DNA from: Cryptomeria japonica
Taxonomy: Eukaryota; Streptophyta; Pinopsida; Cupressales; Cupressaceae
Direction: 5' to 3'
NCBI RefSeq assembly: GCF_030272615.1
Contig: NC_081406.1
Span: 112,191,783 to 112,251,782, forward strand
Length of the DNA: 60,000 nt
Numbering within the stretch: position 1 is the first letter of the stretch; every line of letters begins with the position of its first letter. Shown here piece by piece: positions 32,291 to 44,207 of the stretch. The notes beneath the pieces were generated by a model. That model had not been told where the DNA came from. It did not search any database and saw only the letters and a list, made by a program, of their open reading frames with translations. The translations under genes were made by a program, and so were the position numbers.

Positions 32291-33466
32291 TGTAAAGTGG
32301 AAATTTGGACCCTAGTGACTCCCCACCTAGGAGAAAGAAAGGAAGTCACTGGGATGATTTTCACTTGGAAGAACTTTACATTCAAAAGAGGGGCTTGAAT
32401 CCACTAGATCCAAATCCAAGAGAAACAAGGATGTGAATTCCAAGTGGATTGCAAGGGTTTAAGTGTGATTTACCCTCTTTTGTAAATGAGAAAGTTGACT
32501 TGTTGACTATGTGGAACAAAGAGAGAGATTGAGTAAAATGAGGAGCTATCGGTTTAGGATCGCATTGTAACTTTAGATATGAGCTAATTAGACTGATATG
32601 GATCTGCCCTACAAATTTGGAGAAAAGTCGTTGGGACCATGGCGAGAGTGTACATGGTCCTCCACAAAATCCACAAAATGAAAAGGGTTCTTCTATCTCT
32701 GCAAATGGAGCCCAAACCTATAATTATAGCTACGCATCTACAACCTACACACAGAAAAGAAGGGAAGAAGGGTTGTGGATAGGGGTTTGCCTCAGTCAAA
32801 CCCCAGTTGAGGAATCAACCTTGAAAGAAAGTAATTGCAAATGCTGAAATGTAAATGATAGAAGTGTATACCTTGTAGATTTGCAATTTGTTGATAATGA
32901 TTGCTTTTCTTCTTGAATGTAACCACAAGTGTTGTATGAAATGGTATGTAACTTGACAAAACCCTAACACACACACATTCTTGCAAATGAATGTTGTAAT
33001 GTTGCTCCAATGGATGAATGAAGAAGACTTGAATGCTTGATGACGACCTTGAAATCCCGTATCCTATCCTCATGCCTCTCATCCTCTCCTCAAATGAGGG
33101 AATTGAATCCCCTTTTATACATGCCTCAAGGATTAATTTTCAACCACCAAAGGTCGACAAAGAGGAATTACAAACCTCGGAGGAAAATTATGCCTAGGAG
33201 GTTGGGTAGACCTAACTTAGGGTCACCCTAAGGGGTGGGGACAGGGATGTCACACCCCTATCCTAGGGGTACAAGGGTGCCACGCCCTTGTCCTGCCCTA
33301 TTTTGGGGGTCGGACAGGGTCCAAAGTAGCCACAAGTCTTGAAGGAGGAAGGGCAAAGGGGTGAGAATGCAGAAATAGGTCTTGGTTGGGGAAGAAGATG
33401 TTGTCGTTGAGGTGAGGACCTAAAATATGGTTAAAATTGTTGGGGTCACAATTTTATGATACTAAA
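32291..33466 (-). repeat. Solo LTR of the F/G/L gypsy family (minus orientation)
   Basis: On the minus strand it starts AGTATCATAAAATTGTGACC and ends CCACTTTACA, matching the start of G's LTR and the end of F's LTR. Inside are a TATA box (GTATAAAAG, minus, 33113-33120) and the family's GC-rich block (CACGCCCTTGTCCTGCCC near 33,280). No convincing TSD is visible: TCTTA on the left, CCTTC on the right. Region H continues in the same sense on both sides, so it is an insertion. Confidence 0.7.
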
Positions 33467-34300
33467 CCTTCTAATAGAACGCATTCTTATCTTAGGGGTC
33501 CACTTATATATGAAACCAATGTTCTCGTTGTACCCTCATGATTCTTATTGAATTTAATCTCAAGTCTGTTGCCCATTTCCACAAACTTTTCACAAAATTT
33601 CTGCAAAAAATAAATAGCACAAGTAGGTTGTGAACCTAAATGTCTTAGTGCAACATCCGTTAGTCATTGCAAATTATTCTCACAACATGCTAAATAAATA
33701 TATATCTATTAGGTGGATTAACATAATGGATGTTATATAGCATTTCAAGGAGGCTTGCACCCACTTCCCTATTACTATCCAATCCAAGGCAAAATGCTAG
33801 CATCTAGAAAGTATCTTGACCCCATGGTTTAAATATTTTAATTTCATAAGGAGACCTATGATCCTCAGGGAATACGATAGCTTCCGCCATAATTTTTTTG
33901 ACAAAATTAGTTTAATTTTTCCGATTGTATGCTTCATACTGAGTAGCTAGTCTTTCAAGGTCAATAGGGATTTGTCCAAAATCTTTAACTGTAAACCCTA
34001 ATAGTTTTCCAAGTCCTTCTCAAGTAATGTGTAACATTGCTTCCTATATATCTTTCCTTACAATTTATTTTTCACTACCATCATAATCATGGGTGCAAGT
34101 CATTATAAATTATAGGCAAGGGAAGACCTTAGGAAACATCATGCAACCCAATCCACTTACCCACGGTGCCCTCCAACTACGACTTGGTATTGTTTTACCA
34201 CAGATCGTGACATTATTCTTAGATGAATATCTAAGTATTGAGGTAAGATAATCATAGATTGTAGGATCATAAATATCATTGTGTTGATTAGTTAAAATTG
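33467..34300 (-). pseudogene. Region H, piece 1: unrecognised protein remnant
   Basis: Minus-strand frames read GKLLGFTVKDFGQIPIDLER, then MAEAIVFPEDHRSPYEIKIF, LDSNREVGASLLEMLYNIHY, DVALRHLGSQPTCAIYFLQK and FVEMGNRLEIKFNKNHEGTT. Several stops and at least one frameshift separate them. The end, TLVSYISGPL, runs straight into piece 2 across the solo LTR. The composition is that of a normal globular protein. I do not recognise a family or a catalytic motif. Upstream of about 34,200 the coding signal fades. Confidence 0.45.
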
Positions 34301-37275
34301 AGGTTTTAAGCAGAGTAACATAGTCTTTTTTTTGTCTTTCGCTTTAGGGTTAGTGCTATTGTTGGTGGTAGACAAGCTTGTAAATAGACAACCCTGAACC
34401 TAAATAAATTAAAATCATAATCTGTCTCCAAAACCTAAGCCTTGCCCTCAACTTGAATAGTCGAAGAGGAAATTTGAAAATCAAGTTTGTTAATATGAAA
34501 ACCTTAGTCTCAAGTGCAGATTTCCCACACTATTCGAAGTCTTCTCAAAATTCAATTTTTTTTCACTATATTAAATACTTCTTGAATCTTATTTTACATT
34601 CATTGAATGTAGTATAAAAGTCAATTAAATGTGTTTGTAATGAGACAATGGTTATTGTCACTAAGACACGTGTAAAAATATTAGTCAATAAAAACTAGAA
34701 GCATTTATTTTGATGTAACGGCACATTGATATGATAATATAATATAATAATTTGGAGAGAAACTATACAATACTTAAATGAAATGAGAAAATGTAACACA
34801 CAATGTAGATTGATAAAATCATAAATTAATGGTCGTTCATTTAATTAATTAAAATATTTTTTGTTTTAAAGCATTGTTAATTATTAATGGTTAATTTAGT
34901 CATATAGTATGAGTCATGTAAAATTGAGTTTTGCAATTTGTACTTTTCTATATTCAAAACAAAAAAAATTGCCTTTATAAAATGTAATAGAGTTCTATTT
35001 TTTTGCTTTAAAGACAAAAAAAATATTTCCCTTATAAAATGTAATAACAAAAATACTGATAAAAATGTCAATAAAACAAACAAAAAAAATTGTTGATAAA
35101 ATAGACCAAAAATCTTAAAAAACCTAAAAAATGAAAAAAATCATAAAGACGTGGCGATTTCTAAACGGTGTACACATTTCACAACCTTTAATTTATAAGT
35201 ATTATTTATGATGTTGATTGTACTTGACAATGTATTTTCAAGTGTAATTTCCAACACTTCAAATTTTCAAGGATCTAAAGAAATCAAATCACATCTTTTT
35301 TTGATACAAAATCAACACCTTAAATATTCAAGTACTTAGTTAACAATAACCAATGAAACTTGCTATAATTAAGAGGGATGTAGAGCTGGATTAGAATCAT
35401 CCGCATATTATTTTTGAATGTAGTATTGAGTGTTCTCAGTATTGATATGAGTTTTTGAGTTTTATAGGGATGACACCATCCTATTATTGAGGGTATTGTA
35501 AATTCTCCTAACTACAATTATGTGGTTTCAAAAGAAAAGAAAGATGGGCAGAATTTGAAAGAATTGGAGGGGTGGAGGGGTGGAGTAATGAAGGAGAGAG
35601 GCTCTCAAAAAAGAGCTATGGAATATTTATGCCATATTGCTCGGTGCTGGTAGATGCTAGTGGTATGAATTTTTGTATCATTAAAGCTACTTGTACACCT
35701 GACAATGAAATCCAGAATAGAATCCACTCTGACTGAAATAGGAACAATGAGGCTTCTATGTAATTTTGGGAGCTTTGTATTAAGCGTCTTCAGAGATCTT
35801 CTTACTTGCTAAGTCCTATTTCATATTATTACTCAAGGTCTTTGTTGCCCCATTCTATTATTTTTTGTGGATATTTAGAACACGTGTTCTTAAGAAGGGT
35901 ATCAAATGAGGAGGAACAACATCCGATCCTCATTATTTATCATGTGAATTGGTTACTGGACTACAATGAGAAAAGACATTTATGAGTTTAATAGCAATTT
36001 TCCACATAGAAGAGTGCACTATAGAAGACATTGACACTCGAGGGAATTATTTCTAATTTCATATTTGTATATGAGTTGGCACGCTATACTAATGTTTAGA
36101 AGCTAAAAGGGATTTTCATGTACAATATTGTAATTAATTTTTAATAGAATATGAACAAATCATTGTGTTATTTGTTATTCATTTGCACGATGAGAAAGGA
36201 GTTGTTTTGTTATTATAATATTTTCCCTCGGTTCTCATTAAGGGTAACTATTATTGTTGATGTGATGTTCTTTGTAAATGATTGATCTTGAGAGTTGATT
36301 GTGTATTTTCGAGGTGATTGGTGATGTTGATTATACGACTGATCTTGATTGTATATTTTCAAGGTGATTGTCGTCATTTCCAATTCCAATGCTATGCATA
36401 ATCCACATTAGATATATTGTTGACATGTAATGATCATCTTTAATTAATGATGGAGTACTTTGTCAACCACAAAATTTGGTGATTGTTGTCATTTTCAATT
36501 TTGAAGGCTCTATAGAATCCACATCAAATATATTTTTAATATGTAATCATTGCCTTTAATTAATGATGGAGTAATTTGTCAACAACAAAAAAATTGTTAT
36601 AAAGAGACACAAGGGATAGTGAGTTTGGAATGTAGTGTTCTGATTTTTTAGTTCTAATAAGTGTTTTCTTAAGTTAAAAAGTATTAAGGATGATGCAAAT
36701 GTATTGTTGGGGGTACTATAAATTCTCCTGCCTCCAATTATGTAGTTTTTGAGGAAGAAGAGACCAATTCCACATAGATTTAGGATGGGTGGCATTGGAA
36801 AGAATTGGATGGGTGTTATAAGGAAGAAAAGAGGCCCTCAAATAGGAACTTTGGAGTTGCTATGCACTTTCAAAGGTTCCCTTTCTTTGCTTGATCCTTT
36901 TTAATTCCATCCTTTTCTTTCCTACTGGCTTGATCCTGTCTAAAGATTGTGGAAACAATTTTGCTATCAATAGAACTACTTTTCATTGTCATCCTTTTAT
37001 TTTTTGATAGATTCATCTTGCTTGAAGATAAGGGGATTAAGTTGGTTGTTGCAACATTAAGTTGAATGACAAGACCATTTAGCTAATCTTGCAATTATGT
37101 TTGATACATTAAATTGGATTACACGAACATCTGGCATCAAAAGTTCTCCTTTATCTTAGGACCATTAGTTTGTATTTTGGGGATGTTGATGGATCCTTAA
37201 ATCCATAACATATGTAGCAGATTGGTATAAATTATGTATTTATCTATAACTTTATAGACGGATCATGCACAATCT
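34301..37275. other. AT-rich intergenic DNA with two small duplications
   Basis: I find no gene and no LTR ends here. Two structures stand out. One is a tandem duplication of about 118 bp at 36,360-36,597. The other is a pair of diverged copies of a roughly 200 bp segment at 35,440-35,640 and 36,650-36,850, both with TAAATTCTCCT, CAATTATGT and GAAAGAATTGGA. Their origin is unknown. The remainder is unclassified AT-rich sequence with short A or T runs. Confidence 0.5.
36360..36597. repeat. Tandem duplication, about 118 bp unit
   Basis: Both units contain GGTGATTGT, CATTT(T/C)CAATT and TTTAATTAATGATGGAGTA, and end TTTGTCAAC(C/A)ACAA. Unit 1 is about 36,360-36,477 and unit 2 about 36,478-36,597. 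Confidence 0.7.
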
Positions 37276-38477
37276 TGTAACGTCCTAAAATTGTACCCCT
37301 TGCAATTTTCAACTACATTTGGGTCTTCTCCTTAGTGTTTGTGCCCCTTGGCCTTATCGGAGACTTGGATATGCTCATTCATATCAAAAACACATTGCAA
37401 TTCAACCCTACACTTTTCTCGCACCTTTATCCTACCCCAAAATAGGGCAAGACCAAGGTGTGGTGCCATAGGATCCAATGGGACCATGGCGTGGCACCGT
37501 GTGATCCCCTATTTGGGACATCCCTTGATCCTCTACCCTTGGACCTAACTCAGATTTGAAGCGTGAATTCCCTCCTATGTCGGCTCAAGTCAAAAAATCA
37601 TTCAATTAAACCCACTGGCAAGTATATAAGAGGGATTTCCCCTCTCATTTGACATCTAATAAATCTAAACGCATATACACAAGAGGTCATCAAGCATTCA
37701 AGAGAAATTAAGCATTTTCAGTCTCCTTTGAAGCTTTGGAGCAACAATAGAGACAAGATTTCAAACATTGGAGAGGAGAACAATATTCTACTTCATGAAA
37801 CCCTAATTCAATGTGGAGGAAAACAAAACTTCACAAGGAGGTATAAGCATTTCAATTTCAATCAATTCAACATCCCCTCAAAGAGGAGGATTTCTACTTT
37901 CAGTCATTTTATTTATATTATTTCAACCACTTGGTTAATTCCAAAACCAGGGTTTGATCTGAAGACAAACCCCTATCTCTAACACATTTCCCTTTTTTTG
38001 TGTGCAAAAACAGGTGCGTAACTGTACTTCTGAAATTAAGCTTTATTTGTAGAGACAAAAAAACCCTTTTTGACACACGAAAAATTTGGACGAATGATAG
38101 GAGGGTGCCCCTGTCTAGACACACTATCCCTGCAACTTTTTCCAGATTTTGCAAAGAAGCTCTGAATTATCTCAAACTTCTCAAATCTAGGTGCATGGTT
38201 GAATCCCGAATCTGTAGCTCACTATTTTCGCATACTTTGTCTCCATTTTGAACATTGCCTTAATTAAATCAATCAACTTACAAAAGAGGGTCAGTTGCAT
38301 TTTAATCGATTCCAATCTACTTAGTATTCAATCCTTGCATCATCTGGGATTGGATCTAGTAGACCCATCCCCCTCTTTTGAATGTAAAGTCACCCTCAAG
38401 TGAAAATTGGAGCCTAGTGAATTCCCTCTTTCTCCAAGTGGTGAATTGGCTAAGGTTCTCCAATTTTCCACTTTACA
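37276..38477 (+). repeat. 5' LTR of gypsy element F
   Basis: This 1,202 bp LTR starts TGTAACGTCCTAAAATTGTA and ends CCACTTTACA. TATATAAG at 37623-37630 is followed by a CCCCTCTCATTTGA block shared with the related LTRs. The GC-rich block with GGCACC motifs (37,455-37,510) is also shared. A weak primer site follows (GTGAAACCAATGTG), the counterpart of GTGAACCCGACGTG in element G. Confidence 0.75.
37623..37630 (+). promoter_or_regulatory. TATA box in F 5' LTR
   Basis: AGTATATAAGAGGG lies 350 bp into the LTR; the same box with similar downstream bases occurs in the minus LTRs at 33113-33120 and 53365-53372. Confidence 0.5.
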
Positions 38478-39593
38478 TTTTCGTGAAACCAATGTGTCTT
38501 ATGCTTGCTTCTTATTTTTGTTTTTAGATCTAAGTGCATGAAATTTAAAATTCAAATTTTAAATACAAGTTTAATTTCTTTGCAATTTTTGAGAATTTAG
38601 AGGTTAAATTCACAAAAACCCTAATTTTTAGATTTAAATTTGAGCTTGTCATTTGTCTAAATTGGATTGATATTTTCAGAGCCGAGAACTCTTCATTTTA
38701 CAATTCAAGTCTTCATTTACACTTTTAATTTTCAAAATTTTAAAAAAATTAAGTGGTTAAATCATAAAACCCTAATTTTTTATTTTAAATTGACCTTATG
38801 GATTGTGTAGATCTTGAATTTGGTCTTTGCTTCAATTTCAAAAATTCATTTTCCCTCCTTGCAACATTCAAATTTTCAAATTAAGTGGTTTATGCAATAA
38901 ACCCTAATTTTTAAATTTAAATTAATCTTGTGTAATTTCAAATCTTCCTTTAAGCTTTTAATTGGATCAATTAAATCTAAAATCTCTTTTTGTCCCTCTA
39001 GACATCATAAAAGTTGGCCCTTAGGTGTGCCCTTTTTGTTGTCTTTTCAATTAGCACTTTTATCAAACATTCTAAGTGTGTCCTATTTCAACCTTCAAGG
39101 CTTACTTTTACATATCTAGGCATCTCCAATTTCCATATCCTTTTGGAATTCGCATTAAAATCATAAAATCTTGCTTCCCTGAAAATTTGGAAAAAAGTTG
39201 GTCGGACCGTGTGTTTGGACCAAGTTGCTACCTAGTGGTCTCGACTTTTTCTGCTCAAATTTTGGGAGCTTTTTTTGACTATATTTTACTACACAATTCC
39301 AGAGATTTGTGAAATTTTATTGATTTTAGGTCACCTTAAGGTCGAAAACAAATCTGAATTTCAACATTTCCATTGTCGATTTGAATTTTAAAATTAAGTG
39401 GTTCACTACACATACCCTAATTTTTAAAATTAAATTGATTTCTGCAATATCTCAACATTTCAAAAATTTTAATTAAGAGGTTAAATTTGGACAACCCTAG
39501 TTTTAATTTTGATTTTCCCTCCTTTCAAACTTTTAAAATTAAGAGGTCATTTTCAGCCATAATTTTAAAGATTCAATTTCTTTTCTCTAGTGC
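38478..39593 (+). repeat. Repeat-rich leader of element F
   Basis: The 1.1 kb between primer site and gag is non-coding. It carries about six diverged copies of a motif like AAGTGGTTAAAT, a short gap, then AACCCTAATTTTTAAATTTA, near 38,600, 38,750, 38,885, 39,396, 39,476 and 39,540. Minus-strand element L has the same motif (GAGGTTAAATTCACAAAAAC) in its leader near 51,020, so it is a feature of the family. Confidence 0.6.
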
Positions 39594-40605
39594 GTGACTT
39601 TTACTACTATTAGTCTTACCTATAGTATCCCCGTTAGAAGAAGTTGTAGAATTAAGACCGCCCAAGGTTTAATTACTGAGGAAATGGAGCCTAATTTGGC
39701 TATCTTTTTCAATGAGGATATTGCTACTTCCTCCCATCCTTTAGATATTCCTTTTTATCCTCTTCATAATTATCACAATGAGGAAGAATCACTAACTAGA
39801 GTATCTGTTGACCAATTGGCAAAGATGGACAGTCAATTTGACAATCTTCAACAATGGATGAGTCGAGAATACCCGAAAAGTGAAGCTCTCCCATTGATTG
39901 AAGGATTAAAAAGAATGATTCAAAGTGATAAGCATGGTGTTGATATTTTGCATGGTTTTGCTCATATCGTTGATTCTAATATCATGCCTATGAAGAGTTG
40001 TACTGAAAACCTAGGTTATACACAACTTCCTAGTCAAATTAACGATTCTATTCCTTTGACAACTCCTATAACTAGTGTTCCTACCTTCACATCAAACATC
40101 ATGGCTACCTCTACATAAAATGTCATGCCTACAAATGTGAGTCATGGGGGAAATACCTCTTCTTTCATTCCTCCTACCATGAGTGTTCCTATTGTTACCC
40201 AATCACATTCACCACCTATAACTGTTAATCAAGGGGGCGACTCCTTCAATCACAATTCTTTCATTCCTCCCATGAGTCTTCCATGTGCTACCCAATCTTC
40301 TCCATTGCCCACTTATCATAGTGTTCCACCTCCTTATTCTCAACCTCTTCCTTCATTCAATAATGTTACTCCTCCCTCTCAATCAAACATGTCTAATTTC
40401 AATCCTTCTACCGAAGCTACAATCAACAGTCTTTCCCAAACAATGTCTTCCTTACAACAACAAATATCTTCTATGAATCAATCCAAGTATAATATGCCCA
40501 TATTTGATGTAGTGAGCCCATTGTCTCATGAAATTGTTAACGTGTAGAAGTCCCTTAATTGGAACTTTATAATAGAAAAGGTGATCCTTTAACTCATGTT
40601 AAAAC
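39594..40605 (+). pseudogene. Gag of gypsy element F (5' part, interrupted by G)
   Basis: The N-terminal region of a Ty3/gypsy gag. The first frame has SVDQLAKMDSQFDNLQQWM and ends in TAA at 40116. The next is a long P/S/T/Q-rich linker ending with TAG at 40545. After a frameshift the sequence reads ELYNRKGDPLTHVKT, the start of the Retrotrans_gag core (FELY.GKGDPLTHVK..), and stops abruptly at 40,605 where G's LTR begins. The start codon is uncertain: an ATG at 39,684 lies downstream of the open reading. The remainder of F was not found on the right side of G. Confidence 0.7.
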
Positions 40606-42529
40606 TATAGCATCATAAAATTGTGACCCTCGCAATTTCGACCATATCTTAGGCCCTCACCTATGCGACTGCGTCTCTCTACTTGATTGAGACCCCTCTC
40701 TGCACCTTCATTCTAAACTTCTCCCATCTCAGCCCTGATGACAACTAAGGACCCTATCCAAGCCCTAAGATAGGGTAGGACATGGGTGTGGTGCCCCTTT
40801 CCTCCCTCTTAGGGTGACCCTAAGATGGGTCTATCTGGCTCTTAAACACAATTTTCTCTTCGGGGACTTGCAATGTTGTAAATTATACACCCTTGCTAGG
40901 GTGGTACAATTTCACACTTAGGTTAGCACCCACCTTAGTGTGTCTTGCTTCTTGCATTTCTCATTCCCCTTTAAGCATTTAATTAATTAATTTAATTAAA
41001 TCTAAGGTCATGTCTCATCACTTTTCACATTACAAAGTTGGGCCCTTTACCCTAAGCATGCCCCTTTTCATCTCATTTCTCCAATGAATCATTTAATCAT
41101 AAACCCTAATTATGTCTTATTTTGACCGTTTAGGCCCGATTTCGGATATCAAAACATCTCAAAATTAGTTGTAACTTTGGGATGCACTCTAATATCATCA
41201 TATCTAATGGCCCCAAAAATTTGGTGAAAAGTTGGTCAGACCGTGGTAGGAATGCACATGGTCCGTGACTTTTTTCCCAAAATTTTGGGAGCACAATCCT
41301 ATGATATAATAATGCTTAACCCCAAAATATCAGAAGGAAATTCAAATCCTAGGTTGGCCTAAACATGAAATTAAGATCTAGGGTTTCATACTTAAGAGCT
41401 CTCTTTCTTCATTTGAAGGGGTCTTTTTCGAAGAATCTAAGAACAGATTTTTTGGAGCATTAAAGCCTTATTTGTAGCAAAAGAGTAGATCTTTGAAGTC
41501 TTCAACAATATTCAACATTTATTCATCAAACATTCATCAAGCATCATTTTATCAATTGGGGGCTTTTGAAGATGTAGAAGAACAATAGGAGATCACTGAC
41601 TGATGATTGGCTTGTACCTCTCCCTTGGGGTTAGGTATGGTTTCATGTTGTTTTCATGTCTTTGCATAAGCTTAATTTTGACTAGCATCCATGCCTTAGA
41701 TCACTTTGCATTGTGGATTTAGAGAATTTACTTTATCAATTATAAGCAATTAGGGTTTACTCTTTAGGGTTGCTCTAGGTTGTTTACTTTCATTCTTACG
41801 ATCTTGCATATACACAAGGTTCTTGCACACACATTTTTACTACATTATCGGCTATTTGTGGAGGTGGAAATCACCAACATGGGGGTTTGACTAAGGCAAA
41901 ACCCTATATAGCCACCCCAAACCTTCCATTTTTAGTTGCAGGTGCAGAAACAAGAATCTGGAAGTAGTTGCAGATCTGGAATAGGTATTTGCATCACCCA
42001 GAAATCTCAGAAGTGTAGAAATATGTCAAGGACAGGGGCATCGCACCCTGGTCTTACCTAAGAAAGTGGCGTGGCACCATGGTCCTTCCCTCTGTTAGTA
42101 GGATTTGATAGAGCAACACCTTGCAGATCTCAAAACCCTTCCTGTCAGTTTTAGCTCCAGAATTGCAGAAGCAAGATAGTGGTGTGTCGCCCTGGTCCTG
42201 GACATTTCTTCTTAGATTTCAGACACAGGTGTACCTCTTATTTTTCCTTCTGATCTGTACTTTTCAGAAATGTATCATTTGTTCTTTGATCTACATTCTT
42301 AGATTAGGGTTTGCTTGCTTATTGGCTTTCTAGGTTGGATTGCATTTTGCATCATTCCTCTCTCTCATTTACAACAAAGGAATAGAAAACCTAAGAGGTA
42401 ATCCACGACTCTCTCTTTCTCATAAGACGTAGTCGGCATGCATTACCTCCCTAGGCTCTTTCGTATTCCATGAGCGTGTATGAGAGTGGGATTAGGGTTT
42501 CCATACTCAGTCTCACTTTTTCCCCTACA
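40606..42529 (+). repeat. 5' LTR of gypsy element G
   Basis: It begins TATAGCATCATAAAATTGTG; the family start is TGTAGCATC, so the terminal TG has become TA. It ends CCCCTACA at 42529. At 1.9 kb it is longer than F's LTR, mainly in the 41,800-42,450 part. It carries the GC-rich block several times (GGTGTGGTGCCCC, CGCACCCTGGTC, GGCGTGGCACCATGG, CGCCCTGGTCC). Confidence 0.75.
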
Positions 42530-42533
42530 CATC

Positions 42534-42552
42534 TTTGGTGAACCCGACGTGA
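42534..42552 (+). other. Primer binding site of element G
   Basis: TTTGGTGAACCCGACGTG lies a few bases after the LTR end. Its start TGG fits pairing with the CCA end of a tRNA, but I cannot say which tRNA. Confidence 0.5.
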
Positions 42553-42729
42553 ACCCAATTTCATTTGTATTGAATTGCATTGTTAGATCTAGATCTAGTT
42601 TATTTCATTTGTTTTCAAAACATAAAAAAAAAATTGAAAAAATGAAAAAAAGAGAAAAAAAAAGAGAGATAGGTTTCTTTCGTTTTCCTTGCATTGTGTG
42701 TTTAAGTTTCATGAAATTTTCATTTCAAA

Positions 42730-43736
42730 ATGTCAAATTTCTATTTACAAGATGTTCATACTTTTGACGATGTATGAAATTTTGTTGATTATGAGTTTAG
42801 TAAGGATGAATTAGATGAAGCTCTAGATTATTTTTTGAACCCTAAGCCTTCTGAACCCTCATTCTATCAAATGATAATCAACTTTGTTACTATGCCATTT
42901 CATGGTGATGAGAAAGATAAGTTGATGATCCCTCTCATGGGTATATTCCTATCAACTCCTCCACTAGATCTAGCAACATAGTTGATTCCCATGATTCCCT
43001 CTATGATGTTATGTCTCCTTTTGAATCCAAAGATAAGCCTTCCAATCACTATGATCATGCTCTATTGTATGATTCCCTTGATGACTTTATGTCTTTGCCT
43101 AAACTTTCAAACAAGAATAACACATCTAAAAAAATCAACATGATCAATGTGAATGAACATAGAAAACCCCTTTTTGTTGTCCAAGGTGCTTGTCCTTCTC
43201 CAACTTCACCTCTTCCTAATCAACCTCTTTTTACAGTTCAAGGTGGATATGGTCATGATTCCTTTAGCACTCCAAACAAACCCGTCATTACAGTTCAAGG
43301 AAGGAATCGCACTAAGAGTCCTTATAGCTATGCTAGACAGCTAAATAAGGAGAGTTATAATGCAGTTTCCCATACCTATAACATGAGAAACAATAGGAAG
43401 CCTAATCTTCCTTCAGTTGTCCTGACTCCTCTACCTCATCCTCGACTCATTCTTCCTCAAGTACCTTGTATTTCATAAACCCTTGGTAACGAATATGATC
43501 TTGTCGAACAACTTAAAGCTACTCCTGCCAAGATATCCCTTTGGGATTTGCTTCAAACTTCCTCAACCCATCATGGAATGCTATAAGATGCCTTGAAAAC
43601 ATTGAATGTCCCATCCATAGTGACATCCAATAATATGGCTTCCTTGATTCACTCTTTTACACCACCTAAGGCTCAGATTGTGTTTACACAAGATGAGCTA
43701 CCTTCTAGTGAAATTCAACAATAGTATGATCCCTTA
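42730..43736 (+). pseudogene. Element G: N-terminal coding part (gag region, reduced)
   Basis: ATG 42730 opens MSNFYLQDVHTFDDV, with an immediate stop, then FSKDELDEALDYFLNPKPSE. A frameshift near 42,935 leads to SPFESKDKPSNHYDHALLYD and the frame open to 43478. It contains three similar short phrases, KPLFVVQGACP, QPLFTVQGGYG and KPVITVQGRNR. I see neither a Retrotrans_gag core nor a zinc knuckle, so the normal gag appears to be missing or beyond recognition. This is odd for an element with an otherwise full pol. Confidence 0.55.
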
Positions 43737-44114
43737 ATGATTATGGTTATCATAAATGATAGTGTGATAAGGCTAACATTAATGGACAATGGTTTTTGCC
43801 TTAATGTTTGTAGCATTAACTTGTTACATGAGATCAATGTTGATGCATCTCTTATCAAGCCTGATTCTCTCACTATACGTGGCTTTGATAATGTTGTTAA
43901 ATCTTCACTAGGTATCATCACCTTGCTTGTTAAGGTAGGTCTTGTTACTTTACCTACTCCTATCCATGTCATTTCTAGAGAGTTGACATACAATTTTTTT
44001 CTAGGAAGACCTTGGATTCATAACATGCAAGTTGTTCCCTCTACATTGCATAGGCAAATCAAATTCATTTACAACAATACATCATACACCTTGTTAGGAC
44101 ACACAAAATTTTAG
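43737..44114 (+). pseudogene. Element G: retropepsin domain
   Basis: This is the aspartic protease of the polyprotein. The catalytic triplet is read as MDNGFCLNVCSINLL, where D-N-G replaces D-S-G or D-T-G; D-N-G is common in Tat-like elements. LTIRGFDN and FFLGRPWIHN are the flap-side and C-terminal (LGRPW) landmarks. The domain is open from 43737 to the stop at 44112, but stops lie on both sides. Confidence 0.75.
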
Positions 44115-44207
44115 GCTTGTTTACAAACATCAAGTTCTAAATCCTCTTCAATAAATTCTTCCCCATCTATCTTAGATACTTCCTCTAAAGCTTCTACTCT
44201 GATTAGT

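Noticed and set aside
37728-37982. Plus-strand frame of 84 codons in the F LTR
   Set aside because: It lies in the R/U5 part of an LTR; its composition matches non-coding LTR sequence and it is not kept in the related LTRs.
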